DNA of 64,000 nt from Microbacterium paraoxydans (GCF_018224615.1 NZ_JAGTUK010000003.1:482339-546338); one strand, 5' to 3'. Shown: positions 26,409 through 35,664, counted from the first letter of the stretch. Numbers and translations: made by a program. Notes: generated by a model not told the origin, from the letters alone.

Positions 26409-28324
26409 CGGTTGTCCTCCGTCGTCGTCACGCGGGCGACCGGTTGGTCGCGCCGCACCTGGTCGCCGATCGCGACCAGCAGGTGCACCACGCCGTCGTG
26501 TGGAGCGAGCACCTGGTGCTCCATCTTCATCGCCTCGATCGCCACGAGCGGGTCGCCCGCAGACACGAGCGAGCCGTCCTCGACGTGCACGGCCACCACG
26601 CTGCCCGGCATGGGTGCGCGACCCTCCGGCTCCGTCGCCCGATCGCCGTTCCCGGCCGCAGCGAGCCGATGCCGTAGACGCGCGCGCCGGTCCAGGGGCC
26701 GTAGCCGCAGCGTGCTCCCGTCCTCAGCCACCCACACGGCACCGTCCTCGGCCACAGCGGCCCGCACGTGCGAATGCCCGACGTCCGTCCGGGGCAGTTC
26801 CACGACCGTGTCGTCATCGGTCAGGACGGCGAAGGGAGTCACGGGCGCGGGCGCGGCACCGAGACGCCACCCGGAGAGGCTCTGCCACAGCGTGCTCGCG
26901 GGAGACGGCTCCGCGGCTCCGGCCACCGCGGCCGCCGCAGCCAGGTGCGCCGCGGACGGCCTGGTCGGTTCGAGCGGCAGCAGCGTCTCGATCAGCCCGG
27001 TGTCGAGGTCGCCCGCAGCGACGCGCTCATCGCGCAGCAGACGGCGCAGGAAACCGATGTTGGTGTCCACGCCGAGCACGACGGTGCGAGCCAGAGCCTC
27101 GTCGAGTCGCCGCAGCGCGGTCGCCCGGTCGTCCGCGTGGGCGATCACCTTCGCGATCATCGGGTCGTAGTAGCCGGTCACCTCGCTACCCGTCTCGACC
27201 GCGGCATCGACGCGGACGCCATCGGGAACCTCGAACAGCAGAACGGTGCCGGTGGAGGGCAGGAAGCCCCGCTCGGGCGCTTCGGCGTACACGCGCGCCT
27301 CGACCGCATGACCGTGCACGTGCGGCTGCACCTCCAGCGGGCGACCGTCGGCGACGCGCAGCTGCAGCGCCACGAGGTCCAGTCCGGTCACCTCCTCGGT
27401 CACCGGGTGCTCGACCTGGAGTCGCGTGTTCATCTCGATGAAGTACACATTCTCGGGCGCGTCCGCATCCACGAGGAACTCCACCGTGCCGGCTCCCACG
27501 TATGCGACGCTCTCGGCCGCCCGGACCGCGGCACTCAGGAGCAGCGCGCGCGTTGCGTCGGAGATCCCGGCCGACGGCGCCTCCTCGATCACCTTCTGGT
27601 GTCGCCGCTGCAGCGTGCACTCCCGCTCACCGAGCGCGATCACCGTCCCGTGCGCATCCCCGAACACCTGCACCTCGATGTGCCGTGGCCGCGCGATGAG
27701 CCGTTCCAGGATGAGGGCGTCGTCGCCGAACGCCGCCGCGGCGACCCGTCGCGCCGAGGCCAGCGCCGACCGGAGGGCTGTCGCATCCGCCACGACTTCC
27801 ATGCCCTTGCCGCCCCCGCCCGCGCTCGGCTTCACCAGGAGCGGGAACCCGACGGCTGCGGCCTCCTCCGCGATCTCCGCATCGGACAGCCCCCGCGCAT
27901 CGAACCCCGGCACCACCGGCACACCGCTGCGCGCGACGTGGTCACGCGCTCGCGCCTTGTCCCCCATGACCTGCAGAGCGGTCACGGAGGGACCGACGAA
28001 CACGATGCCGCTCTCGGCACAGGCCTCCGCGAGCCCGACACTCTCCGACAGGAACCCGTACCCCGGGTGGATCGCCTGGGCACCGGTAGCTCGTGCGGCG
28101 CCGATCACGGCGTCGATGTCGAGGTAGGACTCGGCCGCGGGTGCGGGGCCGATGCGCACGGCGAGGTCGGCCTCGCGCACATGGGGTGCCTCGGCGTCGG
28201 CATCGCTGTAGACCGCGACGCTGCGGATGCCGAGCGCACGGAGCGTGCGGATCACACGCCGCGCGATCTCGCCGCGGTTCGCAACGAGCACGGTGGTGAA
28301 CGACAGTTCGAGAGAAGAGGTCAT
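26405..28324 (-). CDS. accA1: Acyl-CoA carboxylase biotin-containing alpha subunit
   Basis: A 639-residue biotin carboxylase fused to a biotin carboxyl carrier domain. The biotin carboxylase part begins VLVANRGEIARRVIRTL, has the ATP-grasp loop KPSAGGGGKGM and the EMNTRLQVEHPVTE signature. The C-terminal EAMKMEH motif places biotinyl lysine at K600. With the beta subunit just upstream it should form a methylcrotonyl-CoA carboxylase (leucine degradation). The ATG at 28324 lies 5 nt after the beta-subunit stop; the open frame continues upstream but only as antisense to that gene. Confidence 0.92.
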   Translation of the reverse strand: MTSSLELSFTTVLVANRGEIARRVIRTLRALGIRSVAVYSDADAEAPHVREADLAVRIGPAPAAESYLDIDAVIGAARATGAQAIHPGYGFLSESVGLAEACAESGIVFVGPSVTALQVMGDKARARDHVARSGVPVVPGFDARGLSDAEIAEEAAAVGFPLLVKPSAGGGGKGMEVVADATALRSALASARRVAAAAFGDDALILERLIARPRHIEVQVFGDAHGTVIALGERECTLQRRHQKVIEEAPSAGISDATRALLLSAAVRAAESVAYVGAGTVEFLVDADAPENVYFIEMNTRLQVEHPVTEEVTGLDLVALQLRVADGRPLEVQPHVHGHAVEARVYAEAPERGFLPSTGTVLLFEVPDGVRVDAAVETGSEVTGYYDPMIAKVIAHADDRATALRRLDEALARTVVLGVDTNIGFLRRLLRDERVAAGDLDTGLIETLLPLEPTRPSAAHLAAAAAVAGAAEPSPASTLWQSLSGWRLGAAPAPVTPFAVLTDDDTVVELPRTDVGHSHVRAAVAEDGAVWVAEDGSTLRLRPLDRRARLRHRLAAAGNGDRATEPEGRAPMPGSVVAVHVEDGSLVSAGDPLVAIEAMKMEHQVLAPHDGVVHLLVAIGDQVRRDQPVARVTTTEDNR

Positions 28325-28329
28325 GGGGC

Positions 28330-29883
28330 TCACATCCGGAAGACGCCGAAGCGCGGCTCGGGCAGCGGGGTGCGGGACACGACGTCGAGCGCGAGTCCGA
28401 GCAGGTCGCGGGTCTGCGCGGGGTCCACGATGCCGTCGTCCCACAGTCGCGCCGTGGCGTAGTAGGGCTCGCCCTGGCGCTCGTACTGCTCGCGGATGGG
28501 CTCCTCGAACGCCGCTCGCTCCTCGCTCGCCCAGGACTCTCCTCGCGCGGCCAGCTGGTCCTCCTTGACCGTGGCGAGGACCGACGCGGCCTGTGCTCCC
28601 CCCATGACGGAGATGCGACTCGCCGGCCAGGTCCACAGGAAGCGCGGCGAGTAGGCCCGTCCGCACATCGAGTAGTTGCCCGCGCCGAACGATCCGCCGA
28701 TGATCACCGTGAGCTTGGGGACCCGGGTGGTCGCGACCGCGGTGACCATCTTGGCGCCGTCCTTCGCGATGCCGCCCGCCTCGGCGTCGGATCCGACCAT
28801 GAACCCGGTGATGTTCTGCAGGAAGAGCAGCGGGATGCCACGCTGGTCGCACAGCTCGATGAAGTGCGCCCCCTTCAGGGCCGACTCGCTGAACAGCACG
28901 CCGTTGTTCGCGACGATGCCCACCGGGTGCCCATGCAGCCGGGCGAAGCCGGTCACCAGGGTGGTGCCGTACTCGGCCTTGAACTCCCGGAAGGTGTCGC
29001 CGTCGACCAGACGGTCGATCACGACATGGACGTCGTAGGACGCGTTCACGTCGACCGGGACGACGTCGTAGAGCGATCCCGCCTCGGACGGCGGCCTGCT
29101 CTCCGTCACCTCCCACGCCGGTGCTGCGGGAGGCGGGAGCGTCGCCACGATGTCTCGCAGGATCTCCAGCGCGTGCTCGTCGTCCTCCGCGAGGTGGTCG
29201 ACGACACCGCTGCGTCGGGCGTGGAGTTCCCCGCCGCCGAGTTCCTCCGCGGTCACGACTTCGCCGATCGCGGCTTTCACGAGCGGGGGGCCGCCGAGGA
29301 AGATCGTGCCCTGATCGCGCACGATCACGGTCTCGTCGCTCATCGCCGGGACGTACGCCCCGCCCGCGGTGCAGGATCCGAGCACGGCTGCGAGCTGCGG
29401 GATGCCGGCAGCCGACAACCGCGCCTGGTGGTAGAAGATGCGCCCGAAATGATCGCGATCGGGGAACACCTCATCCTGACGCGGCAGGAACGCGCCGCCG
29501 GAGTCGACCAGGTAGAGGCACGGCAGGCGGTTCTCGAGCGCGATCTCCTGTGCGCGGAGGTGCTTCTTCACCGTGAGCGGATAGTAGGTGCCGCCCTTCA
29601 CGGTCGCGTCGTTGCAGACCACCATGACGTGGCGGCCGTGTACGAGTCCGATACCCGCGATGACGCCGGCTCCGGGCGCCTCTCCCCCGTACAGCCCGTC
29701 GGCCGCCAGCGGGGCGATCTCGATGAAGGGGCTGCCCTCGTCGAGTAGCCGCGCCACGCGGTCCCTCGGCAGCAGCTTGCCTCGCGCGACGTGGCGCTCG
29801 CGCGATGCTTCGGGGCCACCCCGGGCGGCTTCCGCGATCCGTGCGCGGAGCTCGTGCGCCAGGTCCTCCTGGGTTGCCGGCAT
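28330..29883 (-). CDS. accD1: Acyl-CoA (methylcrotonyl-CoA) carboxylase beta subunit
   Basis: A 517-residue carboxyltransferase of the methylcrotonyl/propionyl-CoA type. The MCC-like stretch [20 protein letters not shown] is near residues 122-141, [20 protein letters not shown] follows, and the second crotonase domain has [20 protein letters not shown]. The first gene of a five-gene minus-strand operon for leucine catabolism. The start ATG follows GAGGAGG. The divergent TetR gene and its operator lie directly upstream, so repression by that regulator is expected. Confidence 0.92.
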   Translation of the reverse strand: MPATQEDLAHELRARIAEAARGGPEASRERHVARGKLLPRDRVARLLDEGSPFIEIAPLAADGLYGGEAPGAGVIAGIGLVHGRHVMVVCNDATVKGGTYYPLTVKKHLRAQEIALENRLPCLYLVDSGGAFLPRQDEVFPDRDHFGRIFYHQARLSAAGIPQLAAVLGSCTAGGAYVPAMSDETVIVRDQGTIFLGGPPLVKAAIGEVVTAEELGGGELHARRSGVVDHLAEDDEHALEILRDIVATLPPPAAPAWEVTESRPPSEAGSLYDVVPVDVNASYDVHVVIDRLVDGDTFREFKAEYGTTLVTGFARLHGHPVGIVANNGVLFSESALKGAHFIELCDQRGIPLLFLQNITGFMVGSDAEAGGIAKDGAKMVTAVATTRVPKLTVIIGGSFGAGNYSMCGRAYSPRFLWTWPASRISVMGGAQAASVLATVKEDQLAARGESWASEERAAFEEPIREQYERQGEPYYATARLWDDGIVDPAQTRDLLGLALDVVSRTPLPEPRFGVFRM

Positions 29884-29946
29884 CGTGATGTCCTCCTCGA
29901 CCCACGCCCGCGCGCGGAAATGTCCTGGCGCGGTGCACGCATTCTC

Positions 29947-29964
29947 GGTTAGTGTTCACTAACC
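29947..29964. promoter_or_regulatory. TetR operator, perfect palindrome (site 1)
   Basis: GGTTAGTG-TT-CACTAACC is an 8+8 bp perfect inverted repeat in the 112-bp space between the carboxylase operon and the TetR gene. Size and position fit autoregulation and repression of the operon by that regulator. Confidence 0.7.
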
Positions 29965-29974
29965 CGATGATTCA

Positions 29975-29992
29975 GGTTAGCGAGGATTAACT
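29975..29992. promoter_or_regulatory. TetR operator, imperfect copy (site 2)
   Basis: GGTTAGCGAGGATTAACT matches site 1 at 12 of 18 positions and is centred 28 bp from it, just upstream of the TetR start codon. It keeps the outer GGTTAG and TTAAC-like arms. Confidence 0.45.
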
Positions 29993-29995
29993 GAG

Positions 29996-30598
29996 ATGAC
30001 AAGCCCGCTCACCGCCCGAGACCGCGCAAAGGCCGAGCGGTCCGATGCGTTGCTGCATGCCGCCGCCCGGCTGTTCGCCGACCGCGGCTACACCGGCGTC
30101 AGCCTCGAGGAGATCGGCGCAGCGGTGGGCGTCTCCGGTCCCGCCGTCTACCGCCACTTCGCGGGCAAGCAGGCCCTGCTCGGCGCCGTGCTCGTCAAAG
30201 TGAGCCACGACCTCGTCGACGGCGGCGAACGGGTCGCCGCCACGACGACGGACGTCGACGAGCGCATGCGAGCCCTCATCCGCTTCCACGTGGACTTCGC
30301 GCTCGGGAACGCCGAGGTCATCCAGGTGCAGGACCGCGACGTGGCGCATCTCGCCGACGCCGACCGCGCCGAGGTCCGGCGGCTCCAGCGTGCCTACATC
30401 GAACTCTGGATGGATGCGCTCGCCGCGATCGATCACCGCGACGCGATCGCCAGGGACGAGCTGCGGCTGCGGGTCCAGGCGTGCTTCGGGCTGATCAACT
30501 CCACACCGCACAGCACCCGCGCCGCGACCCGGCGGCACTCCGCCACCGCGACCGTGCTGGTCGCGATGGCGGAGGCCGCACTGCGCGTCGTCAGCTGA
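29996..30598 (+). CDS. TetR-family regulator of the leucine-degradation operon
   Basis: A 200-residue TetR/AcrR repressor. The N-terminal HTH (residues about 18-60) contains ALLHAAARLFADRGYTGVSLEEIG and VSGPAVYRHFAGKQALL. The C-terminal ligand domain resembles the mycobacterial regulator beside accD1 (BkaR, Rv2506), reported to repress the branched-chain keto-acid operon; orthology is inferred from position and layout. The likely ligand is an acyl-CoA of leucine breakdown. Its 3' end overlaps the convergent E2 gene by 8 bp. Confidence 0.9.
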   Translation: MTSPLTARDRAKAERSDALLHAAARLFADRGYTGVSLEEIGAAVGVSGPAVYRHFAGKQALLGAVLVKVSHDLVDGGERVAATTTDVDERMRALIRFHVDFALGNAEVIQVQDRDVAHLADADRAEVRRLQRAYIELWMDALAAIDHRDAIARDELRLRVQACFGLINSTPHSTRAATRRHSATATVLVAMAEAALRVVS

Positions 30599-31958
30599 GC
30601 AGCATCGCCCGACCGGGCTCCTCCAGGATGTCGGCCACGGCCTTCAGGAAGCGAGCGCCCTCGGCGCCGTCCACGAGACGGTGGTCGAACGAGAGGCTCA
30701 GCGTCATCACCTGTCGCAGAGCGATCTCACCTCGGTACTCCCACGGCTGTCGGCGGACGGCACCGATCGCGAGGATGCCCGACTGCCCCGGCGGGAGGAT
30801 CGGGGTTCCCGCCTCCACTCCGAACACGCCGATGTTGGAGATCGAGAACGTGCCCCCGGCCAGCTCCGCCGGCGAGGTCTTGCCGGCGCGTGCGGTCTCC
30901 GCGAGAGCGCCGACCGCGTCGGCCAGCTCGACCAGGGTCAGCCGCTCGGCATCCCGGATCATCGGCACGATCAGGCCGCGGTCCGTCGCCGCGGCGATAC
31001 CCAGGTCGACGTAGCCGTACTGGACGATCTCGCCCGACTCCTCGTCCCAGCGCGCGTTCAAGCCCGGTGCGCCGGCGAGAGCGAGGCACACCGCCTTCGC
31101 CACCACCGCGAGCGGGCCGATGCGGTGGCCGCTGAGCGCGCGATCCTCGCGCAGCCCCGCCAGCAGGTCCATGGTCGCCGTCACGTCCACCGTGTGGAAC
31201 ACCGTCACGTGCGGTGCCGTGAACGCGCTCTGCACCATCGCCGCCGCCGTGTGCTTCCGCACGCCGCGGATCGGGATGCGGGTCTCGCGAGCGCGGTCGT
31301 CCCGCGTCGGGCGCGGTACCCTCGAGGGACCGGGCGTCGACGCGACGGTGTCGTCCTGGCGGGCGCCGATGCGCTGCGCGTACGCGTCCACGTCGTGGCG
31401 CGTGATCAGCCGATCCCCGACCTCGGCCGCAACCAGCACGAGGTCGACCCCCAAGCGCTTCGCGTGGGCGCGAACGGGCGGTGTCGAGCGCGGCCGTTCG
31501 ACCACGGTCTCCACCGACGCGGACGGCGCCGCGTCGTGCGGCGCGGCCTCCAGGACTGCCGTGTCTGCGACGGGGGGCGTACCGCCGATCCGGCGCGCGC
31601 GTCGTGCGGGGCGTCCGGCGGTGCTGGGTGCCGCGCCATAGCCGACGAGGTTGGGTTGCGCCTTCTCGCCCTCCGCCGCCTCCCCTCCCACCGGGGCGTC
31701 CTGGCCTTCCGGCTCCTCGCCCTCCACCTCGAACGCGATGAGCGGCGCGCCGACCGCGACGGTCTGCCCGGCCTCGGCGTGCAACGACGACACCGTGCCC
31801 TCGTAGGGCGACGGCAGTTCGACCACGGCCTTGGCCGTCTCGACCTCTGCGAGGGTCTGGTTCAGCGCCACCTGCTCACCCGGCGCCACGAGCCACTGCA
31901 CGACCTCCGCTTCGGTGAGTCCTTCGCCGAGATCGGGCAGACGGAACTCCGCGATCAT
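30591..31958 (-). CDS. bkdC: Branched-chain 2-oxoacid dehydrogenase E2 (lipoamide acyltransferase)
   Basis: A 455-residue E2. One lipoyl domain (residues 1-75) with lipoyl lysine K43 (ETAKAVV), an Ala/Pro/Glu-rich linker, a peripheral subunit-binding domain (about 155-195, TPPVRAHAKRLGVDLVLV), and the catalytic acyltransferase domain ending in SFDHRLVDGAEGARFL with H426 and D430. It transfers branched acyl groups from E1 to CoA. The start overlaps the E1beta stop (ATGA). No E3 gene is in the operon, so lipoamide dehydrogenase must be encoded elsewhere. Confidence 0.92.
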   Translation of the reverse strand: MIAEFRLPDLGEGLTEAEVVQWLVAPGEQVALNQTLAEVETAKAVVELPSPYEGTVSSLHAEAGQTVAVGAPLIAFEVEGEEPEGQDAPVGGEAAEGEKAQPNLVGYGAAPSTAGRPARRARRIGGTPPVADTAVLEAAPHDAAPSASVETVVERPRSTPPVRAHAKRLGVDLVLVAAEVGDRLITRHDVDAYAQRIGARQDDTVASTPGPSRVPRPTRDDRARETRIPIRGVRKHTAAAMVQSAFTAPHVTVFHTVDVTATMDLLAGLREDRALSGHRIGPLAVVAKAVCLALAGAPGLNARWDEESGEIVQYGYVDLGIAAATDRGLIVPMIRDAERLTLVELADAVGALAETARAGKTSPAELAGGTFSISNIGVFGVEAGTPILPPGQSGILAIGAVRRQPWEYRGEIALRQVMTLSLSFDHRLVDGAEGARFLKAVADILEEPGRAMLLS

Positions 31959-32965
31959 GCTCCCGCTCCCGTCAGGCTGTTCGGACGATCCATGACCCGG
32001 TCGACCGCGTCGAGGATGCGATCGAGGTCCGGCAGGTGGTACTTCTCGAGCTTGGCGGGCGGATACGGCACGTCGTGGCCGGTCACCCGCAACGGCGCGT
32101 GCTCGAGGTATTCGAAGCAGCGCTCGGTGATGCTCGCGATCACCTCGGCTCCGAGGCCTGCCTCCCTCGACGCCTCGTGCGCGACCACGACGCGGCCCGT
32201 CTTGCGCACCGACGCCGCGACGGAGTCGTAGTCGACGGGTGAGAGCGAGCGGAGATCGACGACCTCCAGCGACAGCCCTTCATCCTCCGCGGCTTCCGCG
32301 GCCTGAAGCGCCGTCGAGACCATCGCCCCGTAGGTGATCACCGTCGCATCCGTTCCCGTCCGGACCACGCGCGCCAGTCCCATCGGCGGCGCATCGGCGA
32401 GGGGCGCGTCGAGATCGACCTCGCCCTTGTGGTGGTACAGGCGTTTGGGCTCGAAGAACACGACGGGGTCGTCCGAGGCGATCGCCTGCCGCAGGCTGCG
32501 GTAGGCATCCTCCGGGTTCGACACCGCGACGACGCGCAGACCGGCGGTGTGTGCGAAGTAGGCCTCCGGCGACTCCGAGTGATGCTCGGCCGCGCCGATA
32601 CCGCCGGCCCAGGGAATGCGGATCGTGAGCGGCATCTTCACCCGGCCCTGGGTCCGGTAGTGCAGCTTCGCCACCTGCGACACGATCTGGTCGAACGCGG
32701 GATAGACGAAGCCGTCGAACTGGATCTCGACCACCGGTCGGTAACCGCGGAACGCGAGTCCCACCGCCGTGCCGACGATCCCCGACTCGGCGAGCGGTGT
32801 GTCGATCACTCGCGCGGCGCCGAACTCGTCGAGGAGGCCGTCGGTGATGCGGAACACTCCGCCCAACCGGCCGATGTCCTCTCCGAGCAGCACCACTTTC
32901 TCGTCGTCGCGCATGGCCTGGCGCAGTCCGGCGCCGAGCGCCTTGCCGAGCGTGAGTTCCGTCAT
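31955..32965 (-). CDS. bkdB: Branched-chain 2-oxoacid dehydrogenase E1 beta
   Basis: A 336-residue transketolase-like E1 beta subunit. Seen: N-terminal LGKALGAGLRQAM, LLGEDIGRLGGVFRIT near 26-41, and RIPWAGGIGAAEHHSES near residue 125, which contributes to the thiamine diphosphate site. It pairs with the alpha subunit just upstream. The ATG at 32965 is chosen by the family N-terminus MTELTLGKAL; the frame extends upstream only inside bkdA. It begins one base after the bkdA stop. Confidence 0.92.
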   Translation of the reverse strand: MTELTLGKALGAGLRQAMRDDEKVVLLGEDIGRLGGVFRITDGLLDEFGAARVIDTPLAESGIVGTAVGLAFRGYRPVVEIQFDGFVYPAFDQIVSQVAKLHYRTQGRVKMPLTIRIPWAGGIGAAEHHSESPEAYFAHTAGLRVVAVSNPEDAYRSLRQAIASDDPVVFFEPKRLYHHKGEVDLDAPLADAPPMGLARVVRTGTDATVITYGAMVSTALQAAEAAEDEGLSLEVVDLRSLSPVDYDSVAASVRKTGRVVVAHEASREAGLGAEVIASITERCFEYLEHAPLRVTGHDVPYPPAKLEKYHLPDLDRILDAVDRVMDRPNSLTGAGA

Positions 32966-32966
32966 C

Positions 32967-34082
32967 TCACACCTCGCTCTCGAAGGTGGCGAGGTAGGCG
33001 GCGTACTCGTCGCGCTGCCGCTCCACGCCCGTGTGCGGTTCGGCATAGACGCCGTCGAACACCGCGAGCGGCGGTCGGGTGACCATGCCGAGGCAGGCCG
33101 CCCGCATCTCCTTCGCCACCGCGTCGGCCGTCTGCTGCGTCTCCACCACGTGCTCGTCGCTGAGCTCGCCCAGGCCACGCAGGTGCGCCTCGAGCCGCGC
33201 GATCGGGTCACGGCGCCGCCACGCCTCCAGTTCGGCCTCGTCGCGGTACCGCGTGGGGTCGTCCGCCGTCGTGTGCGGACCCATGCGGTAGGTCACGGCC
33301 TCGATGTAGGCGGGCCCCTTGCCGGAGCGGGCGTGGTCGAGCGCCCAGCGCATCGCCGCCAGGCACGCGAGCACGTCGTTGCCGTCCACCCGGAGACTGG
33401 GGATTCCGAAGCCGGGCGCCCGTCCGGCGATCGGGTACTGCGACTGCACGGCCACGGGCTCGGAGATCGCCCAGTGGTTGTTCTGGCACACGAAGACGAC
33501 GGGCGCCCGGTACGAGGCGGCGAAGATCATCGCCTCGTTCACGTCGCCCTGGCTCGTCGCCCCGTCGCCGAAGTAGGTGACGGCGACCTCGGGCGCCTTC
33601 TCGTGCTGGATCCCGAGCGCGTAGCCCACGGCGTGGAGGGTCTGCGCGCCGATGATGATCTGCAGCGGGGCGACGCCGAGAGCCGCAGGGTCGTATGCGG
33701 ATCCCTCCTCACCGCGCCACATGCGCACGTAATCGCCGGGTTGTGCACCGCGCGCGTAGATCACCCCCGTTTCGCGATAGCTCGGGAACACGAAGTCGCG
33801 CGGGTCGAGGGCGCGTGCCGTGCCGATCTGCGTCGCCTCCTGACCCTGGCACGGTGCCCAGAGCCCGAGCTGACCCTGCCGCTGCAGGGCGACGCCCTCC
33901 GCGTCGATACGGCGGAGCACGACCATGTCGCGGTGGAGTGCGCGAAGTTGCGCGGCGTCGACGTCAGCGACGAAGGGATCCAGTCGCGGGTTCGAGACCC
34001 GCGATCCGTCGGGAGCGAGGATGCGTTCCGAGAGCTCCAGATCCTGAGCGGTATCTGCGATGGGAGTGGCCTGCGGTGACAT
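32967..34082 (-). CDS. bkdA: Branched-chain 2-oxoacid dehydrogenase E1 alpha
   Basis: A 371-residue thiamine diphosphate-dependent E1 alpha. The ThDP motif is GDGATSQGDVNEAM at 172-185, closing with VCQNNHW at 198-204. It decarboxylates 2-oxo-isovalerate, 2-oxo-isocaproate and 2-oxo-3-methylvalerate. The leading ~40 residues are polar and common in actinobacterial members. The ATG at 34082 follows GAGGAGGA and was preferred to a start 39 codons upstream that would cross the Lrp operator. First gene of bkdABC. Confidence 0.92.
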   Translation of the reverse strand: MSPQATPIADTAQDLELSERILAPDGSRVSNPRLDPFVADVDAAQLRALHRDMVVLRRIDAEGVALQRQGQLGLWAPCQGQEATQIGTARALDPRDFVFPSYRETGVIYARGAQPGDYVRMWRGEEGSAYDPAALGVAPLQIIIGAQTLHAVGYALGIQHEKAPEVAVTYFGDGATSQGDVNEAMIFAASYRAPVVFVCQNNHWAISEPVAVQSQYPIAGRAPGFGIPSLRVDGNDVLACLAAMRWALDHARSGKGPAYIEAVTYRMGPHTTADDPTRYRDEAELEAWRRRDPIARLEAHLRGLGELSDEHVVETQQTADAVAKEMRAACLGMVTRPPLAVFDGVYAEPHTGVERQRDEYAAYLATFESEV

Positions 34083-34181
34083 CGTCGTCCTCCTCGTCCC
34101 TGGCGGCCCTTGTGGGGCTTCGCGCAACGGTGCCGGCATCATCACCGGCTTGGTCTGAGGGTACGACCGCTGAACACCTCG

Positions 34182-34217
34182 CTCAAGCAACTGGCTCATG
34201 CTTGAGCATGTTGCTCA
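34182..34217. promoter_or_regulatory. Likely Lrp-type operator between bkdA and its regulator
   Basis: Nested inverted repeats: CTCAAGC (34182-34188) pairs with GCTTGAG (34200-34206); ATGCTTGAGCAT (34198-34209) is itself a near-palindrome; TTGCTCA (34211-34217) repeats the TGAGCAA theme. Such phased copies suit multimeric Lrp/AsnC binding. Confidence 0.6.
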
Positions 34218-34253
34218 TTTTTCGCCAGCGGGAGGCTGCTAAGGTTTGGCACT

Positions 34254-34739
34254 ATGCCAGGACTGGACCGTATCGATCTCGAGCTGCTCACCGCGCTCGC
34301 CGACGATCCGCGGATCACGATCGTCGCGCTCGCGGAGAAGATGGGACTCTCGCGCAACACCATCCAGGCGCGCATGGCGCGCCTGGACCAGACGGGCGTG
34401 TTCCTCTCTTACGAACGCGCCTTCTCGCCCGATGTGCTCGGCTTCCCGCTGCAGGCGTTCGTGAGTATCGGCGTCCGCCAGACCGAGCTCCCCCGCATCA
34501 TCACCGAGCTCGCGCGGATCCCGGAGGTCGTGCAGGCGCATGGGCTGAGCGGATCGATCGACCTTCTCGCAAGGGTCGCCTGCCGCGATGCCCGACACCT
34601 GTTCGATACCGATGCGCGCATCCTGTCGATCGACGGTGTCGAGCGCACCGAGACCTCCCTGGCGATGGGAGAAGTCATTCCCTTCCGGGTCGCCGGGCTC
34701 ATCGGCCTCGCGCGACGGGAATCCTCAGGAAGCGCCTGA
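34254..34739 (+). CDS. Lrp/AsnC-family regulator of the bkd operon
   Basis: A 161-residue regulator with an N-terminal HTH (residues 5-55, LDRIDLELLTALADD then LSRNTIQARMARLDQTG) and a C-terminal RAM effector domain (about 65-145). Divergent from bkdABC, so it probably controls that operon in response to a branched-chain amino or keto acid. TAAGGT at 34240-34245 stands 8 nt before the ATG, suggesting a nearly leaderless transcript. The 3' end overlaps the convergent hydrolase gene by about 40 bp. Confidence 0.9.
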   Translation: MPGLDRIDLELLTALADDPRITIVALAEKMGLSRNTIQARMARLDQTGVFLSYERAFSPDVLGFPLQAFVSIGVRQTELPRIITELARIPEVVQAHGLSGSIDLLARVACRDARHLFDTDARILSIDGVERTETSLAMGEVIPFRVAGLIGLARRESSGSA

Positions 34740-35598
34740 TCGCCCCGGCGGCTTCGACGGGGGTTTCATAGTGGATGAGATGCCCGACGTGAGCGATCTC
34801 GACCAGTTCGGCATCCGGGAACAGCGCCGCCAGCCGTCGCTCTGCCTCGATCGGGGTGATGTCGTCCCGCTGCGCCGCGACCAGCAGAGTGGGCACGTCG
34901 ATCTTCGGGGCGAACTCGCGCACATCGTGTGACACGCTCGCCACGAAGGCGTCGTGCAGCACGTCACGGTCGGAGAACCGGGAGAAGTAGGTGTCGTGCT
35001 GGTCGTGGATGAAGCGGCGCAGCTCCGGATCACGGGTCTTCGCCATCGTGATGCTCATGACCCGCACGATGATGCGGTTGCGCAGCAACGCGGTGCCGAG
35101 ACGAGGGGGGAGCTTGGCCCCGAGCGCGTAGTACAGCACGGCAAGCCGGGTCATGATCCCCTTGGGCCCCTCCAGTGCGGGCGCCCCGATGGGATTGAGC
35201 AGGATCAGTCGCGGCGTCGCGAGCCCGCCCGCTACGGCGGCCGCTGTGACGATGGAGCCGAAAGAGTGCCCGAGGATCACGGCACCGGGGGCCGTCACGG
35301 CCACGAAGTCCGACAGCCACTCCGCATACGTGTCGAGGTCGTGCCGGTGTCCCGGGAGAGGCGCCGTCTCGCCGAACCCCGGAAGGTCGGGGACCAGGAC
35401 TCGCACTTCGGGCAGATAGGCGAGCACGGGCTCGAGGCCGTGGTGCTCCCCGCGGAAGCCGTGCACGGCGACGACGGTCGCTTCGGCATCGTGCGGACCG
35501 TATTCCCAGTAGGCCGTGACGCCGCCGCGGACGGCGACCTCGTGACGCCGCACGGGCAGGCTCCTGAGGCGGTCCGCATAGGGGGAAGGCACGGTCAT
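34699..35598 (-). CDS. Alpha/beta-fold hydrolase
   Basis: A 299-residue alpha/beta hydrolase. The nucleophile elbow is GHSFGS near residues 109-114, the oxyanion region VVAVHGFRGEHHG near 42-54, and a late histidine VGHLIHYETP. An Asp expected before the late His is in the region PTLLVAAQRDDITP. No signal peptide. Substrate unknown. TAGACT (35610-35605) stands 6 nt before the ATG, a leaderless start. It is divergent from the AraC gene at 35714. Confidence 0.9.
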   Translation of the reverse strand: MTVPSPYADRLRSLPVRRHEVAVRGGVTAYWEYGPHDAEATVVAVHGFRGEHHGLEPVLAYLPEVRVLVPDLPGFGETAPLPGHRHDLDTYAEWLSDFVAVTAPGAVILGHSFGSIVTAAAVAGGLATPRLILLNPIGAPALEGPKGIMTRLAVLYYALGAKLPPRLGTALLRNRIIVRVMSITMAKTRDPELRRFIHDQHDTYFSRFSDRDVLHDAFVASVSHDVREFAPKIDVPTLLVAAQRDDITPIEAERRLAALFPDAELVEIAHVGHLIHYETPVEAAGAIRRFLRIPVARGR

Positions 35599-35641
35599 GA
35601 TCCGAGTCTACGAGCCGTTGTTGCGAGTAACCGCTCCCCCG

Positions 35642-35664
35642 GTGTCGGCGGAATGGGTTATCTT
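35642..35664 (+). promoter_or_regulatory. RecA-NDp/PafBC-like promoter of the AraC regulator
   Basis: GTGTCGGCG (35642-35650), 8 nt, TATCTT (35659-35664). The 9-mer is identical to the one upstream of dinB and matches TTGTCRGTG at seven of nine positions. Confidence 0.5.
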
